Of a DNA stretch of 64,000 bases, positions 37,141 through 48,784 are shown piece after piece. The DNA comes from Tragulus kanchil. Lineage: Eukaryota; Chordata; Mammalia; Artiodactyla; Tragulidae. Made by a program: the position numbers and the translations under genes. Under the pieces are notes generated by a model. That model saw nothing but the letters and a program-made list of their open reading frames with translations. It was not told where the DNA came from and searched no databases. The DNA lies in assembly GCA_022376925.1 (NCBI GenBank), contig JAIOJX010000006.1:60163394-60227393 (forward strand), read 5' to 3'. How positions within the stretch are numbered: position 1 is the stretch's first letter; each line of letters starts with the position of its first letter.

Positions 37141-38378
37141 TATTCATCCTCTGTGACTCTTTTCTATTGGTTTTAATCTTCCCCAACATCAGGGTCTTTC
37201 TGAAGAAGTCCACTCTCTGCATCCTATGGCCAAAGCTTCACTTTCAGCATCAGTCCTCCCAATGAATATTCAGGGTTGATTTCCTTTAGGATTGAATGAT
37301 TTGATCTCTTGCAGTCCAAAGGACTCTCAAGAATCTTTTCTAGCACCACAAAATCATTAACTCTTTGATGCTCTTCCTTCTGTATGACCTAACTCTCACA
37401 TCAGTACATGACTACTGGAAAAAACATAGCTTTGCCTATATGGAATTTTGTCAGAAAAGTGACGTCCCTGTTTTTTTTAATATACTGTCTAGGTTGTCAT
37501 AGCTTTCCTTCCAAGAGGCACGCATCTTTTAATTTCATGGCTACAATTTGGAGCCCAAGAAAATAAAATCTGTCACAGTTTCAATGGCTTCCCCATTTAT
37601 TTAACAGAAAGTGATAGGACCTGATGCTATGATCTTAGTTTTTTATATGTTGGTGTTAGAATGTTGAGTTAAATATTGACACAAACTGTCGGCTTAAAAG
37701 TCAGCCTTTTCCATGTTCTAGCTATTGTATAGAGAGCTGCAATAAACATTGGGCTACAGGTGTCTCTTTCAGTTTTGATTTCATCAGGGTATAAGCCTAA
37801 GAGTGGGATTGCTGAGTGGTATGGTGCTTCTATTTTTAATTTTAAAGGAATCTCCATACTGTCTTCTATAGCGGCTGTATCAATTTGCATTCCCTCTAGC
37901 CGTGCAAGAGTGTTCCCTTTTCTATGCACCCTCTCCAGCATTTATTGTCTGTAGATTTCTTGATGATGGCCATTCTGACTGATGTTAAGTGATAGCTCTG
38001 TAAAAATTAGAAAAAAATAAAATTAAAAGACGTCAGCTTTTAAAATCTCCTCTTTTTCCCTCATCAAGATGCCTTTAATTCCTTTTCACTTTCTTCCATT
38101 AGCACAATATAATCTGCATATGTGAAATTGTTGATATTTATTCTGGCTATCAGCTTGTGATTCATCAAAGCTGGTATCTCACATGATGTACTCTGCATAT
38201 AAGCTAAATAAACAATGTGCCAGTATACCACCCTGTTTTACTTCTTTCCTAATTTTGAACCTGTCAGTTGTTTCATATAAGGTTCTAACTTTTGCATTTT
38301 GAACCACATACAGGATCTCAGGTGTCAGGTAAGGTGATCTGGTATTACCAGTTCTTTTAGAATTTTCCACAGTTTCCT
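37141..38378 (-). mobile_element. BovB 3' half, minus strand, with nested LINE-1 piece
   Basis: The most complete version of the minus-strand BovB. It runs from the 3' RT region (37141-37694), is broken by L1 sequence at 37711-38000, and resumes from 38025 to about 38378 with reversed RT core ('tctgcatatgtgaaattg', 'catgatgtactctgcatata'). A decayed reversed ORF is readable at 38179-38370. Confidence 0.82.
37711..38026 (-). mobile_element. LINE-1 fragment, inverted, with A-rich end on the wrong side
   Basis: 37711-38000 is L1 ORF2 C-terminal sequence on the minus strand (reversed sequence encoding MFIAALYTIARTWK). It lacks the 3' UTR and any T-run at its left end, but an A-rich tail (38001-38026) stands at the right. 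Similar flanks 'aaaagtcagc' (37697-37706) and 'aaaagacgtcagc' (38025-38037) look like a target duplication. Partial copy at 36615-36747 and full copy at 38832-39147. Confidence 0.75.
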
Positions 38379-38604
38379 GGGATCCAGGTATGACCTAAAT
38401 CAAATCCCTTATATAGTCAAGGTGACAAATAGATTCAGGGGATTGGATCTGGCTGACAGAGTGCCTGAATAATTATGGCCAGAAGTTCATAAAATTGTAC
38501 AGGAGGTGGTAACCAAAAGCATGGCCAAGAGAAATAAATGTAGGAAGGCAAAACAGTTGTCTGAAGAAAAGACGCTACGCATCTTTTAATTTTTCAAATG
38601 AGCT

Positions 38605-39499
38605 ACTGTCTAGGTTGTCATAGCTTTCCTTCCAAGAGGCACGCATCTTTTAATTTCATGGCTACAATTTGGAGCCCAAGAAAATAAAATCTGTCACAGT
38701 TTCAATGGCTTCCCCATTTATTTAACAGAAAGTGATAGGACCTGATGCTATGATCTTAGTTTTTTATATGTTGGTGTTAGAATGTTGAGTTAAATATTGA
38801 CACAAACTGTCGGCTTAAAAGTCAGCCTTTTCCATGTTCTAGCTATTGTATAGAGAGCTGCAATAAACATTGGGCTACAGGTGTCTCTTTCAGTTTTGAT
38901 TTCATCAGGGTATAAGCCTAAGAGTGGGATTGCTGAGTGGTATGGTGCTTCTATTTTTAATTTTAAAGGAATCTCCATACTGTCTTCTATAGCGGCTGTA
39001 TCAATTTGCATTCCCTCTAGCCGTGCAAGAGTGTTCCCTTTTCTATGCACCCTCTCCAGCATTTATTGTCTGTAGATTTCTTGATGATGGCCATTCTGAC
39101 TGATGTTAAGTGATAGCTCTGTAAAAATTAGAAAAAAATAAAATTAAAAGACGTCAGCTTTTAAAATCTCCTCTTTTTCCCTCATCAAGATGCCTTTAAT
39201 TCCTTTTCACTTTCTTCCATTAGCACAATATAATCTGCATATGTGAAATTGTTGATATTTATTCTGGCTATCAGCTTGTGATTCATCAAAGCTGGTATCT
39301 CACATGATGTACTCTGCATATAAGCTAAATAAACAATGTGCCAGTATACCACCCTGTTTTACTTCTTTCCTAATTTTGAACCTGTCAGTTGTTTCATATA
39401 AGGTTCTAACTTTTGCATTTTGAACCACATACAGGATCTCAGGTGTCAGGTAAGGTGATCTGGTATTACCAGTTCTTTTAGAATTTTCCACAGTTTCCT
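38605..39499 (-). mobile_element. BovB minus strand with nested LINE-1, further copy
   Basis: Copy B of duplication 14. It holds the end of the BovB 3' part, the inverted L1 piece (38832-39147) and the reversed BovB core to about 39499. Confidence 0.82.
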
Positions 39500-40089
39500 G
39501 GGATCCAGGTATGACCTAAATCAAATCCCTTATATAGTCAAGGTGACAAATAGATTCAGGGGATTGGATCTGGCTGACAGAGTGCCTGAATAATTATGGC
39601 CAGAAGTTCATAAAATTGTACAGGAGGTGGTAACCAAAAGCATGGCCAAGAGAAATAAATGTAGGAAGGCAAAACAGTTGTCTGAAGAGCCTTTCAAATA
39701 GTTGAGGGAAGAAGGGAAGCAAAATGCAAGAAAGAAAGGGAAAGATATACCCAACTGAAGGCGGAGTTGCAGAAAATAGCAAAGATGAATAGAAGTCCTT
39801 CCTAAATAAACAGAGCAAAGAAGTAGAGGGAAACAAAAGAGTGGGAAAGATTAGAAATCTCTTCAAGAGAATTCAAGAGATGAAGGGAAGACTTCATGCA
39901 AGCATTGGCATGATAAAGGAAAGAAATGGTAGGGATCGAAGACAAGCAGATGAGATTAAGAAGGGGTGCAAGAATACACAGAGGAAATAACAAAAAAAAA
40001 GTTCTTAATGACCCAAATAACTAAGATGGTGTGGTAGTTCATCTTCAGCCAAACAACTTGGGGTTGTGCAGTCAAGTAGAAACATTACT

Positions 40090-40138
<49 letters not shown>

Positions 40139-40246
40139 TGGGTTTAGAAAAGGCAGAGGAACCAGAGATCAAGGGAAATCCCAAAATACATCTACTTCTT
40201 CATTAGCTATGTGAAAGCTTTTGACTGTATGGATTCCACTAAAAAA
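39500..40246 (+). mobile_element. BovB middle part, plus strand
   Basis: 'gtatgacctaaatcaaatcc', 'agtgcctgaataattatgg', 'aaagatatacccaactgaa', then after a (GT)n tract 'gtttagaaaaggcagagg' and 'gcttttgactgtatggat'. This is BovB ORF order in the + direction. Earlier partial copy at 38379-38567 and later copy at 40570-41316. The bases between about 40080 and 40137 replace several hundred bases of the normal element. Confidence 0.82.
40091..40136. repeat. (GT)n microsatellite
   Basis: About 20 uninterrupted GT units after a 'gta' start. Exactly the same length at 41160-41205 in copy B of duplication 15. Confidence 0.97.
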
Positions 40247-40327
40247 TACTGGAGTGAATATCCATTTCCTTCTCCAAGGGATCTTCCTGACCAAGGAACT
40301 GAATCCTTGTCTCTTACATCTCCTCTA
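40247..40327 (-). mobile_element. Bov-tA-type fragment, minus strand
   Basis: Reversed SINE piece: 'actggagtgaatatcc', 'tttccttctccaagggatc', 'gaactgaatccttgtctc'. It abuts the BovB end. Copies at 41317-41397 and 42461-42541 follow from duplications 15 and 16. Confidence 0.7.
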
Positions 40328-40569
40328 CACACATATACATTTCTTTTTGGTCTAGGAGATAGTAGTGTGCATGTCGTAAAAATGTTTTAAACATTAACAT
40401 ATCACTTCCAGGGCATGAAACATGACCATTTATTTTTATTCTAGTCTGACATGTTCTATAGCACAAAGTGCTGTGGGTTTTACATCTACAGATTTGAAAA
40501 TCAGGATCTCAGGTGTCAGGTAAGGTGATCTGGTATTACCAGTTCTTTTAGAATTTTCCACAGTTTCCT

Positions 40570-41158
40570 GGGATCCAGGTATGACCTAAATCAAATCCCT
40601 TATATAGTCAAGGTGACAAATAGATTCAGGGGATTGGATCTGGCTGACAGAGTGCCTGAATAATTATGGCCAGAAGTTCATAAAATTGTACAGGAGGTGG
40701 TAACCAAAAGCATGGCCAAGAGAAATAAATGTAGGAAGGCAAAACAGTTGTCTGAAGAGCCTTTCAAATAGTTGAGGGAAGAAGGGAAGCAAAATGCAAG
40801 AAAGAAAGGGAAAGATATACCCAACTGAAGGCGGAGTTGCAGAAAATAGCAAAGATGAATAGAAGTCCTTCCTAAATAAACAGAGCAAAGAAGTAGAGGA
40901 AACAAAAGAGTGGGAAAGATTAGAAATCTCTTCAAGAGAATTCAAGAGATGAAGGGAAGACTTCATGCAAGCATTGGCATGATAAAGGAAAGAAATGGTA
41001 GGGATCGAAGACAAGCAGATGAGATTAAGAAGGGGTGCAAGAATACACAGAGGAAATAACAAAAAAAAAGTTCTTAATGACCCAAATAACTAAGATGGTG
41101 TGGTAGTTCATCTTCAGCCAAACAACTTGGGGTTGTGCAGTCAAGTAGAAACATTACT

Positions 41159-41207
<49 letters not shown>

Positions 41208-41316
41208 TGGGTTTAGAAAAGGCAGAGGAACCAGAGATCAAGGGAAATCCCAAAATACATCTACTTCTTCATTAGCTATGTGAAAGCTTTTGACTGTATG
41301 GATTCCACTAAAAAAT
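40570..41316 (+). mobile_element. BovB middle part, further copy
   Basis: Same as 39500-40246, displaced by about 1070. It includes the (GT)n tract at 41160-41205. Part of duplication 15. Confidence 0.82.
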
Positions 41317-41623
41317 ACTGGAGTGAATATCCATTTCCTTCTCCAAGGGATCTTCCTGACCAAGGAACTGAATCCTTGTCTCTTACATCTCCTCTACACA
41401 CATATACATTTCTTTTTGGTCTAGGAGATAGTAGTGTGCATGTCGTAAAAATGTTTTAAACATTAACATATCACTTCCAGGGCATGAAACATGACCATTT
41501 ATTTTTATTCTAGTCTGACATGTTCTATAGCACAAAGTGCTGTGGGTTTTACATCTACAGATATATCAACTTGTATTTTAATTAAGTCGGTGTACTGTAA
41601 GTACCTTTGGCAAAGGATAGGGC

Positions 41624-41704
41624 TTATATATATATATATATATATATATAGATATATAGATATATAGATATATAGATATATAGATATATAGATATATATA
41701 TATA
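41624..41704. repeat. (TA)n followed by (GATATATA)n
   Basis: A TA run of about 28 bases leads into roughly five 8-base units gatatata and back to TA. An identical array stands at 42768-42848. Confidence 0.95.
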
Positions 41705-42082
41705 GCTTTGTTTAATTTTAGATCAAATCCATACACATGCACAGAGATACACATAAACTTGTTTGGCTTGGAGACATTGGCAGAATCAATAAAATTAAAT
41801 AGCTTTGCTAAAAGGAGTTATTAACTACTGTTTCTCAATCTAAAGAAGATTAGCAGTAACCACCACTTTTGCTTGAAATATATAGGAGATGCTTCATTGA
41901 AAGACTATCTATTATTCTGATGAGTTATGGGACAATAATGAATGATAGCTTAAAACAATAATATACAGATGAGACACTTAAAAACTGGAATATGTAATAT
42001 TAAGGAATCATAGTTTGTCCATGTAGCCAATCATTTCCATTATTACTGACTGAAGATACAACTTCCTTATATATTGATCAAA

Positions 42083-42126
42083 ACACACACATACACACAC
42101 AACACACACATACACAGACACACACT
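42083..42126. repeat. Imperfect (CA)n microsatellite
   Basis: CA-rich tract with interspersed 'ata' and 'aaca'. Same tract at 43227-43270. Confidence 0.9.
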
Positions 42127-42767
42127 GAATTGATTGTGGAAAATTCTGCATATTTCACTATAGTTTAGTAATTCAGGACTGCATTAAATCTTTTTGTGAC
42201 AAAGGTATTATATAATTAATTTATTTTCATAAACTAATCACCCAATTAATTGATCCAAAGATATGTGCTAGCAAGTAAACTCTTCCATATGTAGAGATTT
42301 GTCAAGTTTTCTTTGTTTTATCAAAACCTGAAACAGCTTTCTTTATTTAGCAATACAGTGGATAAAAAGAAATCATGGCATTTGTAGCTATTGAATGAAT
42401 TGCTATGCATATTTCTTAAATTTGGGAAATTTTTTGACTGTATGGATTCCACTAAAAAATACTGGAGTGAATATCCATTTCCTTCTCCAAGGGATCTTCC
42501 TGACCAAGGAACTGAATCCTTGTCTCTTACATCTCCTCTACACACATATACATTTCTTTTTGGTCTAGGAGATAGTAGTGTGCATGTCGTAAAAATGTTT
42601 TAAACATTAACATATCACTTCCAGGGCATGAAACATGACCATTTATTTTTATTCTAGTCTGACATGTTCTATAGCACAAAGTGCTGTGGGTTTTACATCT
42701 ACAGATATAGCAACTTGTATTTTAATTAAGTCGGTGTACTGTAAGTACCTTTGGCAAAGGATAGGGC

Positions 42768-42848
42768 TTATATATATATATATATATATATATAGATATA
42801 TAGATATATAGATATATAGATATATAGATATATAGATATATATATATA
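42768..42848. repeat. (TA)n / (GATATATA)n, second copy
   Basis: Same array and same length as 41624-41704. Part of duplication 16. Confidence 0.95.
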
Positions 42849-43561
42849 GCTTTGTTTAATTTTAGATCAAATCCATACACATGCACAGAGATACACATAA
42901 ACTTGTTTGGCTTGGAGACATTGGCAGAATCAATAAAATTAAATAGCTTTGCTAAAAGGAGTTATTAACTACTGTTTCTCAATCTAAAGAAGATTAGCAG
43001 TAACCACCACTTTTGCTTGAAATATATAGGAGATGCTTCATTGAAAGACTATCTATTATTCTGATGAGTTATGGGACAATAATGAATGATAGCTTAAAAC
43101 AATAATATACAGATGAGACACTTAAAAACTGGAATATGTAATATTAAGGAATCATAGTTTGTCCATGTAGCCAATCATTTCCATTATTACTGACTGAAGA
43201 TACAACTTCCTTATATATTGATCAAAACACACACATACACACACAACACACACATACACAGACACACACTGAATTGATTGTGGAAAATTCTGCATATTTC
43301 ACTATAGTTTAGTAATTCAGGACTGCATTAAATCTTTTTGTGACAAAGGTATTATATAATTAATTTATTTTCATAAACTAATCACCCAATTAATTGATCC
43401 AAAGATATGTGCTAGCAAGTAAACTCTTCCATATGTAGAGATTTGTCAAGTTTTCTTTGTTTTATCAAAACCTGAAACAGCTTTCTTTATTTAGCAATAC
43501 AGTGGATAAAAAGAAATCATGGCATTTGTAGCTATTGAATGAATTGCTATGCATATTTCTT

Positions 43562-43812
43562 GAAATAATTTTCTGGGGCGAAATTTTTTTCCTTGCATCT
43601 TCTGTTTTAGTCTTCCATTTTCTACATTTTCTGTCCCCTTGTTTACGTAGGTAGACATGTTGTGCTTTATTTCTTCAGTTGGGTTTTGTGCTTGGGCTTT
43701 TTCCTTTTATTTTAAAATGTCTAAATCCATTGAAAATAATAGATTTGAGGAGACATACTTTAATTTAAAGGAAATTCCTTCTAGAGAGAGGTGTACACTG
43801 GTGTGTGTGCCT

Positions 43813-43846
<34 letters not shown>

Positions 43847-44424
43847 TGCCTTTTGAAAAGAGGAATCTTTCAGTCATCCTGAGAAAGTGCAGCACCTTTA
43901 AATTAATGTCGCTATGTTACATGGAAAAGAGCCCAGTGCTTCCAATTACTATAGTGATACCCACTTCTCAAGAAACAGCAGAAGCAGCAGGTAACTGGAC
44001 TTGTCAAATGAAGTAATGGAATTCTCTAAGGAAACAGAATCAGTGACCATTCTCTGTGACCTATATAATGTAAGATTATAGAAGTTTCAGTGAGGAGAAC
44101 TTCAAGCATAACTGAAGTTAAATTTTCCAACTATGTGTAAAAATTATGAACTATCATTATATAGAACACATAAAAGTCACTGGTACAAAAATTATGAATG
44201 TGTACCAGAAAAATAATAATGACCATAAACCTGAATATGTCTGCATATATATAGATATAGATATAGATATAGATATAGATATTCCTATAAATAAGTGAAT
44301 TGATTCAATGAGTGATTTCATTGAAATCAGAAGTCATATATGTGAATGGAATTCTCTTAGATATAGAAATACTTGAACTTTGACAACTCCTAGAGAGATA
44401 TTTATCAATTGCTTAAATGTAGAT
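43562..44424. other. No gene; microsatellites
   Basis: AT-rich DNA that appears once. It holds a (GT)n tract at about 43798-43844 and a (GATATA)n tract at 44244-44282. A 119-residue frame at 43657-44016 runs through the GT tract and has no recognisable domain, so I do not call it a gene. Confidence 0.7.
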
Positions 44425-46650
44425 GCTAGAATTTTAAGAGAAAAAAAAAAGTCAATATGCTTGGAACTTGTCAATTGTGGATTCAAATTCCAATGCAAGA
44501 ACATGGAGATTATCTGTTAATCTTTATTCTCTGGTGACAGAGACACACTGGCATCGTCTTGTGATAAAACCAGAGAATATAACTACAGGTAAAAATTATA
44601 AAACATATCATAACAAGAAGAAAGACATAAGATATCCATGGGATGGGCCATTGATTTCTAGGTAGTACATGAAGCCCTAACATCTGATTAAATAAGTGTA
44701 GCATTGGAATGCATTTCAATAACATGATAATGAGTATGCAAGCTTTGTTGAAATCATTGAATTATTAAATAAATATATCATAGTTATACTTTTAATTTGC
44801 ATTGAACATTTCATCCTAAATAATTTTCTCACACTTCACATAATACATATTGTCTGATTAGGAGTCAGGCTTGATTTGTAAATTATCTTTTCAGTTATCT
44901 ACTGTCATATCTGTAAAAGGAGAGGTAGATTATATCGATTGATCTATTAAGTTGCTTCTAGATTTTACAAAATGCCACAAGTTAGTGTTGGAGATACTAG
45001 AGCAGTGATTCAAAAAATAGAAGCAAAAAACATGTGACTCAAAAAATGTGGCTTTTAATTTCATTTATTCATTAAATATTTATTTGTTGCCTGTGGTTCA
45101 ATAGCTATTGTAATCGAGTCTTGAAATTAGAGTATGAATGAGATAATGATCTTATCCAAAGAGACTAAAGACTAAGGGGGAAAACATTCATGTAAATAAT
45201 TACTTTAGATGCATTTATCTGCATTTAAAATATTAATACAACCAAGAATGGACCCAATCCTCTGTTTTATAAAAATATATATATATACATTATCTGTTGT
45301 AATGTATCAAGTCAAAGTATATTATCTACCAGAATCCTTCAATACACAAGAACTATTAATTAATAGAAGAAGAAGAGTAAATTATAATCAGGGTACTGGA
45401 AAGATAATTGAATAGTTTCTTCCCATTTCTTAATGGTTAGGGTTTTGCTAAATCAGTTACTTCATTTTCATCCTCTACCATCAACTTCTGTTGCTAACTG
45501 AAGTGAACAGGTTAACTAACTTGAAATTGTTGAGTATTTGCTAGAATTTTAAGAGAAAAAAGTCAATATGCTTGGAACTTGTCAATTGTGGATTCAAATT
45601 CCAATGCAAGAACATGGAGATTATCTGTTAATCTTTATTCTCTGGTGACAGAGACACACTGGCATCGTCTTGTGATAAAACCAGAGAATATAACTACAGG
45701 TAAAAATTATAAAACATATCATAACAAGAAGAAAGACATAAGATATCCATGGGATGGGCCATTGATTTCTAGGTAGTACATGAAGCCCTAACATCTGATT
45801 AAATAAGTGTAGCATTGGAATGCATTTCAATAACATGATAATGAGTATGCAAGCTTTGTTGAAATCATTGAATTATTAAATAAATATATCATAGTTATAC
45901 TTTTAATTTGCATTGAACATTTCATCCTAAATAATTTTCTCACACTTCACATAATACATATTGTCTGATTAGGAGTCAGGCTTGATTTGTAAATTATCTT
46001 TTCAGTTATCTACTGTCATATCTGTAAAAGGAGAGGTAGATTATATCGATTGATCTATTAAGTTGCTTCTAGATTTTACAAAATGCCACAAGTTAGTGTT
46101 GGAGATACTAGAGCAGTGATTCAAAAAATAGAAGCAAAAAACATGTGACTCAAAAAATGTGGCTTTTAATTTCATTTATTCATTAAATATTTATTTGTTG
46201 CCTGTGGTTCAATAGCTATTGTAATCGAGTCTTGAAATTAGAGTATGAATGAGATAATGATCTTATCCAAAGAGACTAAAGACTAAGGGGGAAAACATTC
46301 ATGTAAATAATTACTTTAGATGCATTTATCTGCATTTAAAATATTAATACAACCAAGAATGGACCCAATCCTCTGTTTTATAAAAATATATATATATACA
46401 TTATCTGTTGTAATGTATCAAGTCAAAGTATATTATCTACCAGAATCCTTCAATACACAAGAACTATTAATTAATAGAAGAAGAAGAGTAAATTATAATC
46501 AGGGTACTGGAAAGATAATTGAATAGTTTCTTCCCATTTCTTAATGGTTAGGGTTTTGCTAAATCAGTTACTTCATTTTCATCCTCTACCATCAACTTCT
46601 GTTGCTAACTGAAGTGAACAGGTTAACTAACTTGAAATTGTTGAGTATTT
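44425..46650. repeat. Tandem duplication 17 (unit 1111-1115 bp)
   Basis: Copy A is 44425-45539 and copy B is 45540-46650. The offset is 1115 before an A run (44441-44450) that is 4 bases shorter in copy B, then 1111. The junction is clean, sharing 'gctaga'. No element is recognised inside. Confidence 0.95.
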
Positions 46651-48784
46651 GCTAGACACTGTACTAAGAACTGAACATATTTGTTTTTTCAAAATTTTGC
46701 AAAGTGTATGTATAACCAAATTATATATTTGGGTATGAGGAGAGCCACATCTCAATTTTGGCAGCATTCTCCTTATTTTAAGTGATTATTTTTGAAATCA
46801 GAATATGGCTCATTCTCTAGGCTATCAAACTTCTCCAGTTAAGTATATCAGAAAATTTACTTTGGAGAGTAACTATTTTTCCTATTGGTAATGTCTTGCA
46901 TAATGGAAAGTATTCATTCCAAAAAAGAAAGACAGAAATTCTAGTGATTTAGAATATTTTAAATTAAATAACATCATTCAACATAATTCTGTTAAAACTG
47001 CAGCAAAACTATAGCCTCATTCTTTATATTACTGTGAAATCACTCATTAGGGTGAATGCCTGTTCTCACTGAAGACTGCTTCCTTTTTTATTTTTTTAAG
47101 TGGATGAATTAATCATAAAAATATATATTCCAGTCATGCCACTAATAATGTATACTATAAAGCACACCTGTGCTGACAAGTGTATGGAACAGCTGAATTC
47201 CATATAAACCTCTTAAGGTCATTTCAATCTCTTCCTTCTGTAACTCTATGAACCTGTTCTGACAGTGTGAGTACTGGAACATTCAGTAATTTTAAGACCT
47301 GAATGGCTGTGAATCAGAAATATGGTATCTAACTGCCAATATTAGTCAACCTAAAGCTGTTTGGATATAGAGGGAATCATTTAACTCTTTAGCAAGACTG
47401 AGGTAAAGCTGGCAATGTTACTGGAGGGTACATTTGCTAATTAAACTATAGATTCTTAAATTAATAGAGGAAAATGGTCAAATAGAGAAAGAAAATGAAT
47501 CATACATTTGCACATATAGAAAAGATGCAACTACATGGATATTGGCTGTAGTATTATTTATAACATTAAAAGTTACAGCTATTCTATACCTCTAACAATA
47601 CAGCAAATGATTAAGAAGCTAAGCTGTAGGGGCTTTCATAACATTTGAGCACAAGAGAGTAAATTATAATCAGGGTACTGAAGATAGATTCTTATTTCAT
47701 TTTGCTAAATCAGTTACTTCATTTTCATCCTCTACCATCAACTTCTGTTGCTAACTGAAGTGAACAGGTTAACTAACTTGAAATTGTTGAGTATTTGCTA
47801 GACACTGTACTAAGAACTGAACATATTTGTTTTTTCAAAATTTTGCAAAGTGTATGTATAACCAAATTATATATTTGGGTATGAGGAGAGCCACATCTCA
47901 ATTTTGGCAGCATTCTCCTTATTTTAAGTGATTATTTTTGAAATCAGAATATGGCTCATTCTCTAGGCTATCAAACTTCTCCAGTTAAGTATATCAGAAA
48001 ATTTACTTTGGAGAGTAACTATTTTTCCTATTGGTAATGTCTTGCATAATGGAAAGTATTCATTCCAAAAAAGAAAGACAGAAATTCTAGTGATTTAGAA
48101 TATTTTAAATTAAATAACATCATTCAACATAATTCTGTTAAAACTGCAGCAAAACTATAGCCTCATTCTTTATATTACTGTGAAATCACTCATTAGGGTG
48201 AATGCCTGTTCTCACTGAAGACTGCTTCCTTTTTTATTTTTTTAAGTGGATGAATTAATCATAAAAATATATATTCCAGTCATGCCACTAATAATGTATA
48301 CTATAAAGCACACCTGTGCTGACAAGTGTATGGAACAGCTGAGTTCCATATAAACCTCTTAAGGTCATTTCAATCTCTTCCTTCTGTAACTCTATGAACC
48401 TGTTCTGACAGTGTGAGTACTGGAACATTCAGTAATTTTAAGACCTGAATGGCTGTGAATCAGAAATATGGTATCTAACTGCCAATATTAGTCAACCTAA
48501 AGCTGTTTGGATATAGAGGGAATCATTTAACTCTTTAGCAAGACTGAGGTAAAGCTGGCAATGTTACTGGAGGGTACATTTGCTAATTAAACTATAGATT
48601 CTTAAATTAATAGAGGAAAATGGTCAAATAGAGAAAGAAAATGAATCATACATTTGCACATATAGAAAAGATGCAACTACATGGATATTGGCTGTAGTAT
48701 TATTTATAACATTAAAAGTTACAGCTATTCTATACCTCTAACAATACAGCAGCAAATGATTAAGAAGCTAAGCTGTAGGGGCTT
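46485..48784. repeat. Tandem duplication 18 (unit ~1.15 kb)
   Basis: Copy A is about 46485-47635, filler is 47636-47654, and copy B is about 47655-48784. The first ~45 bases of copy B are damaged by deletions. Copy A ends within the first bases of a SINE that is complete only after copy B. Bases 46485-46650 are also in duplication 17. One base differs near 47200 (gaattcc against gagttcc). Confidence 0.93.
46656..48639. other. No gene recognised
   Basis: Almost all of this is copy A and copy B of duplication 18. No SINE, LTR or coding signal seen. The end grades into an ancient LINE-like stretch from about 48640. Confidence 0.5.

Larger units (their letters stand above)
35652..37843. repeat. 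Tandem duplication 13 (unit 1096 bp)
   Basis: Copy A is 35652-36747 and copy B is 36748-37843, with a constant offset of 1096. The junction is clean and falls inside the nested LINE-1 fragment, sharing 'tttgac'. I saw no differences beyond the junction. Confidence 0.95.
37484..39688. repeat. Tandem duplication 14 (unit 1121 bp)
   Basis: Copy A is 37484-38567, filler is 38568-38604, and copy B is 38605-39688. The offset is constant at 1121. It overlaps duplication 13, so 37484-37843 exists three times (also 36388-36747 and 38605-38964). Part of the filler (cttttaatttttcaaatgag) is a noisy version of the continuation after copy B. Confidence 0.95.
39432..41562. repeat. Tandem duplication 15 (offset 1070, then 1069)
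   Basis: Copy A is 39432-40493, filler is 40494-40501, and copy B is 40502-41562. One G is lost near 40900. The (GT)n tract has the same length in both copies. Bases 39432-39688 are also part of duplication 14, so they occur three times. Confidence 0.95.
41288..43561. repeat. Tandem duplication 16 (unit 1144 bp)
   Basis: Copy A is 41288-42417, filler is 42418-42431, and copy B is 42432-43561. The offset is constant at 1144. One base differs near 41566 (atatatc against atatagc). Both internal microsatellites have the same length in the two copies. Bases 41288-41562 also belong to duplication 15 (three copies: 40217, 41288, 42432). Confidence 0.95.

Noticed and set aside
43657..44016. 119-codon frame as a small secreted or membrane protein
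   Set aside because: It passes through a (GT)n microsatellite, has no homology that I recognise, and lacks supporting gene structure.
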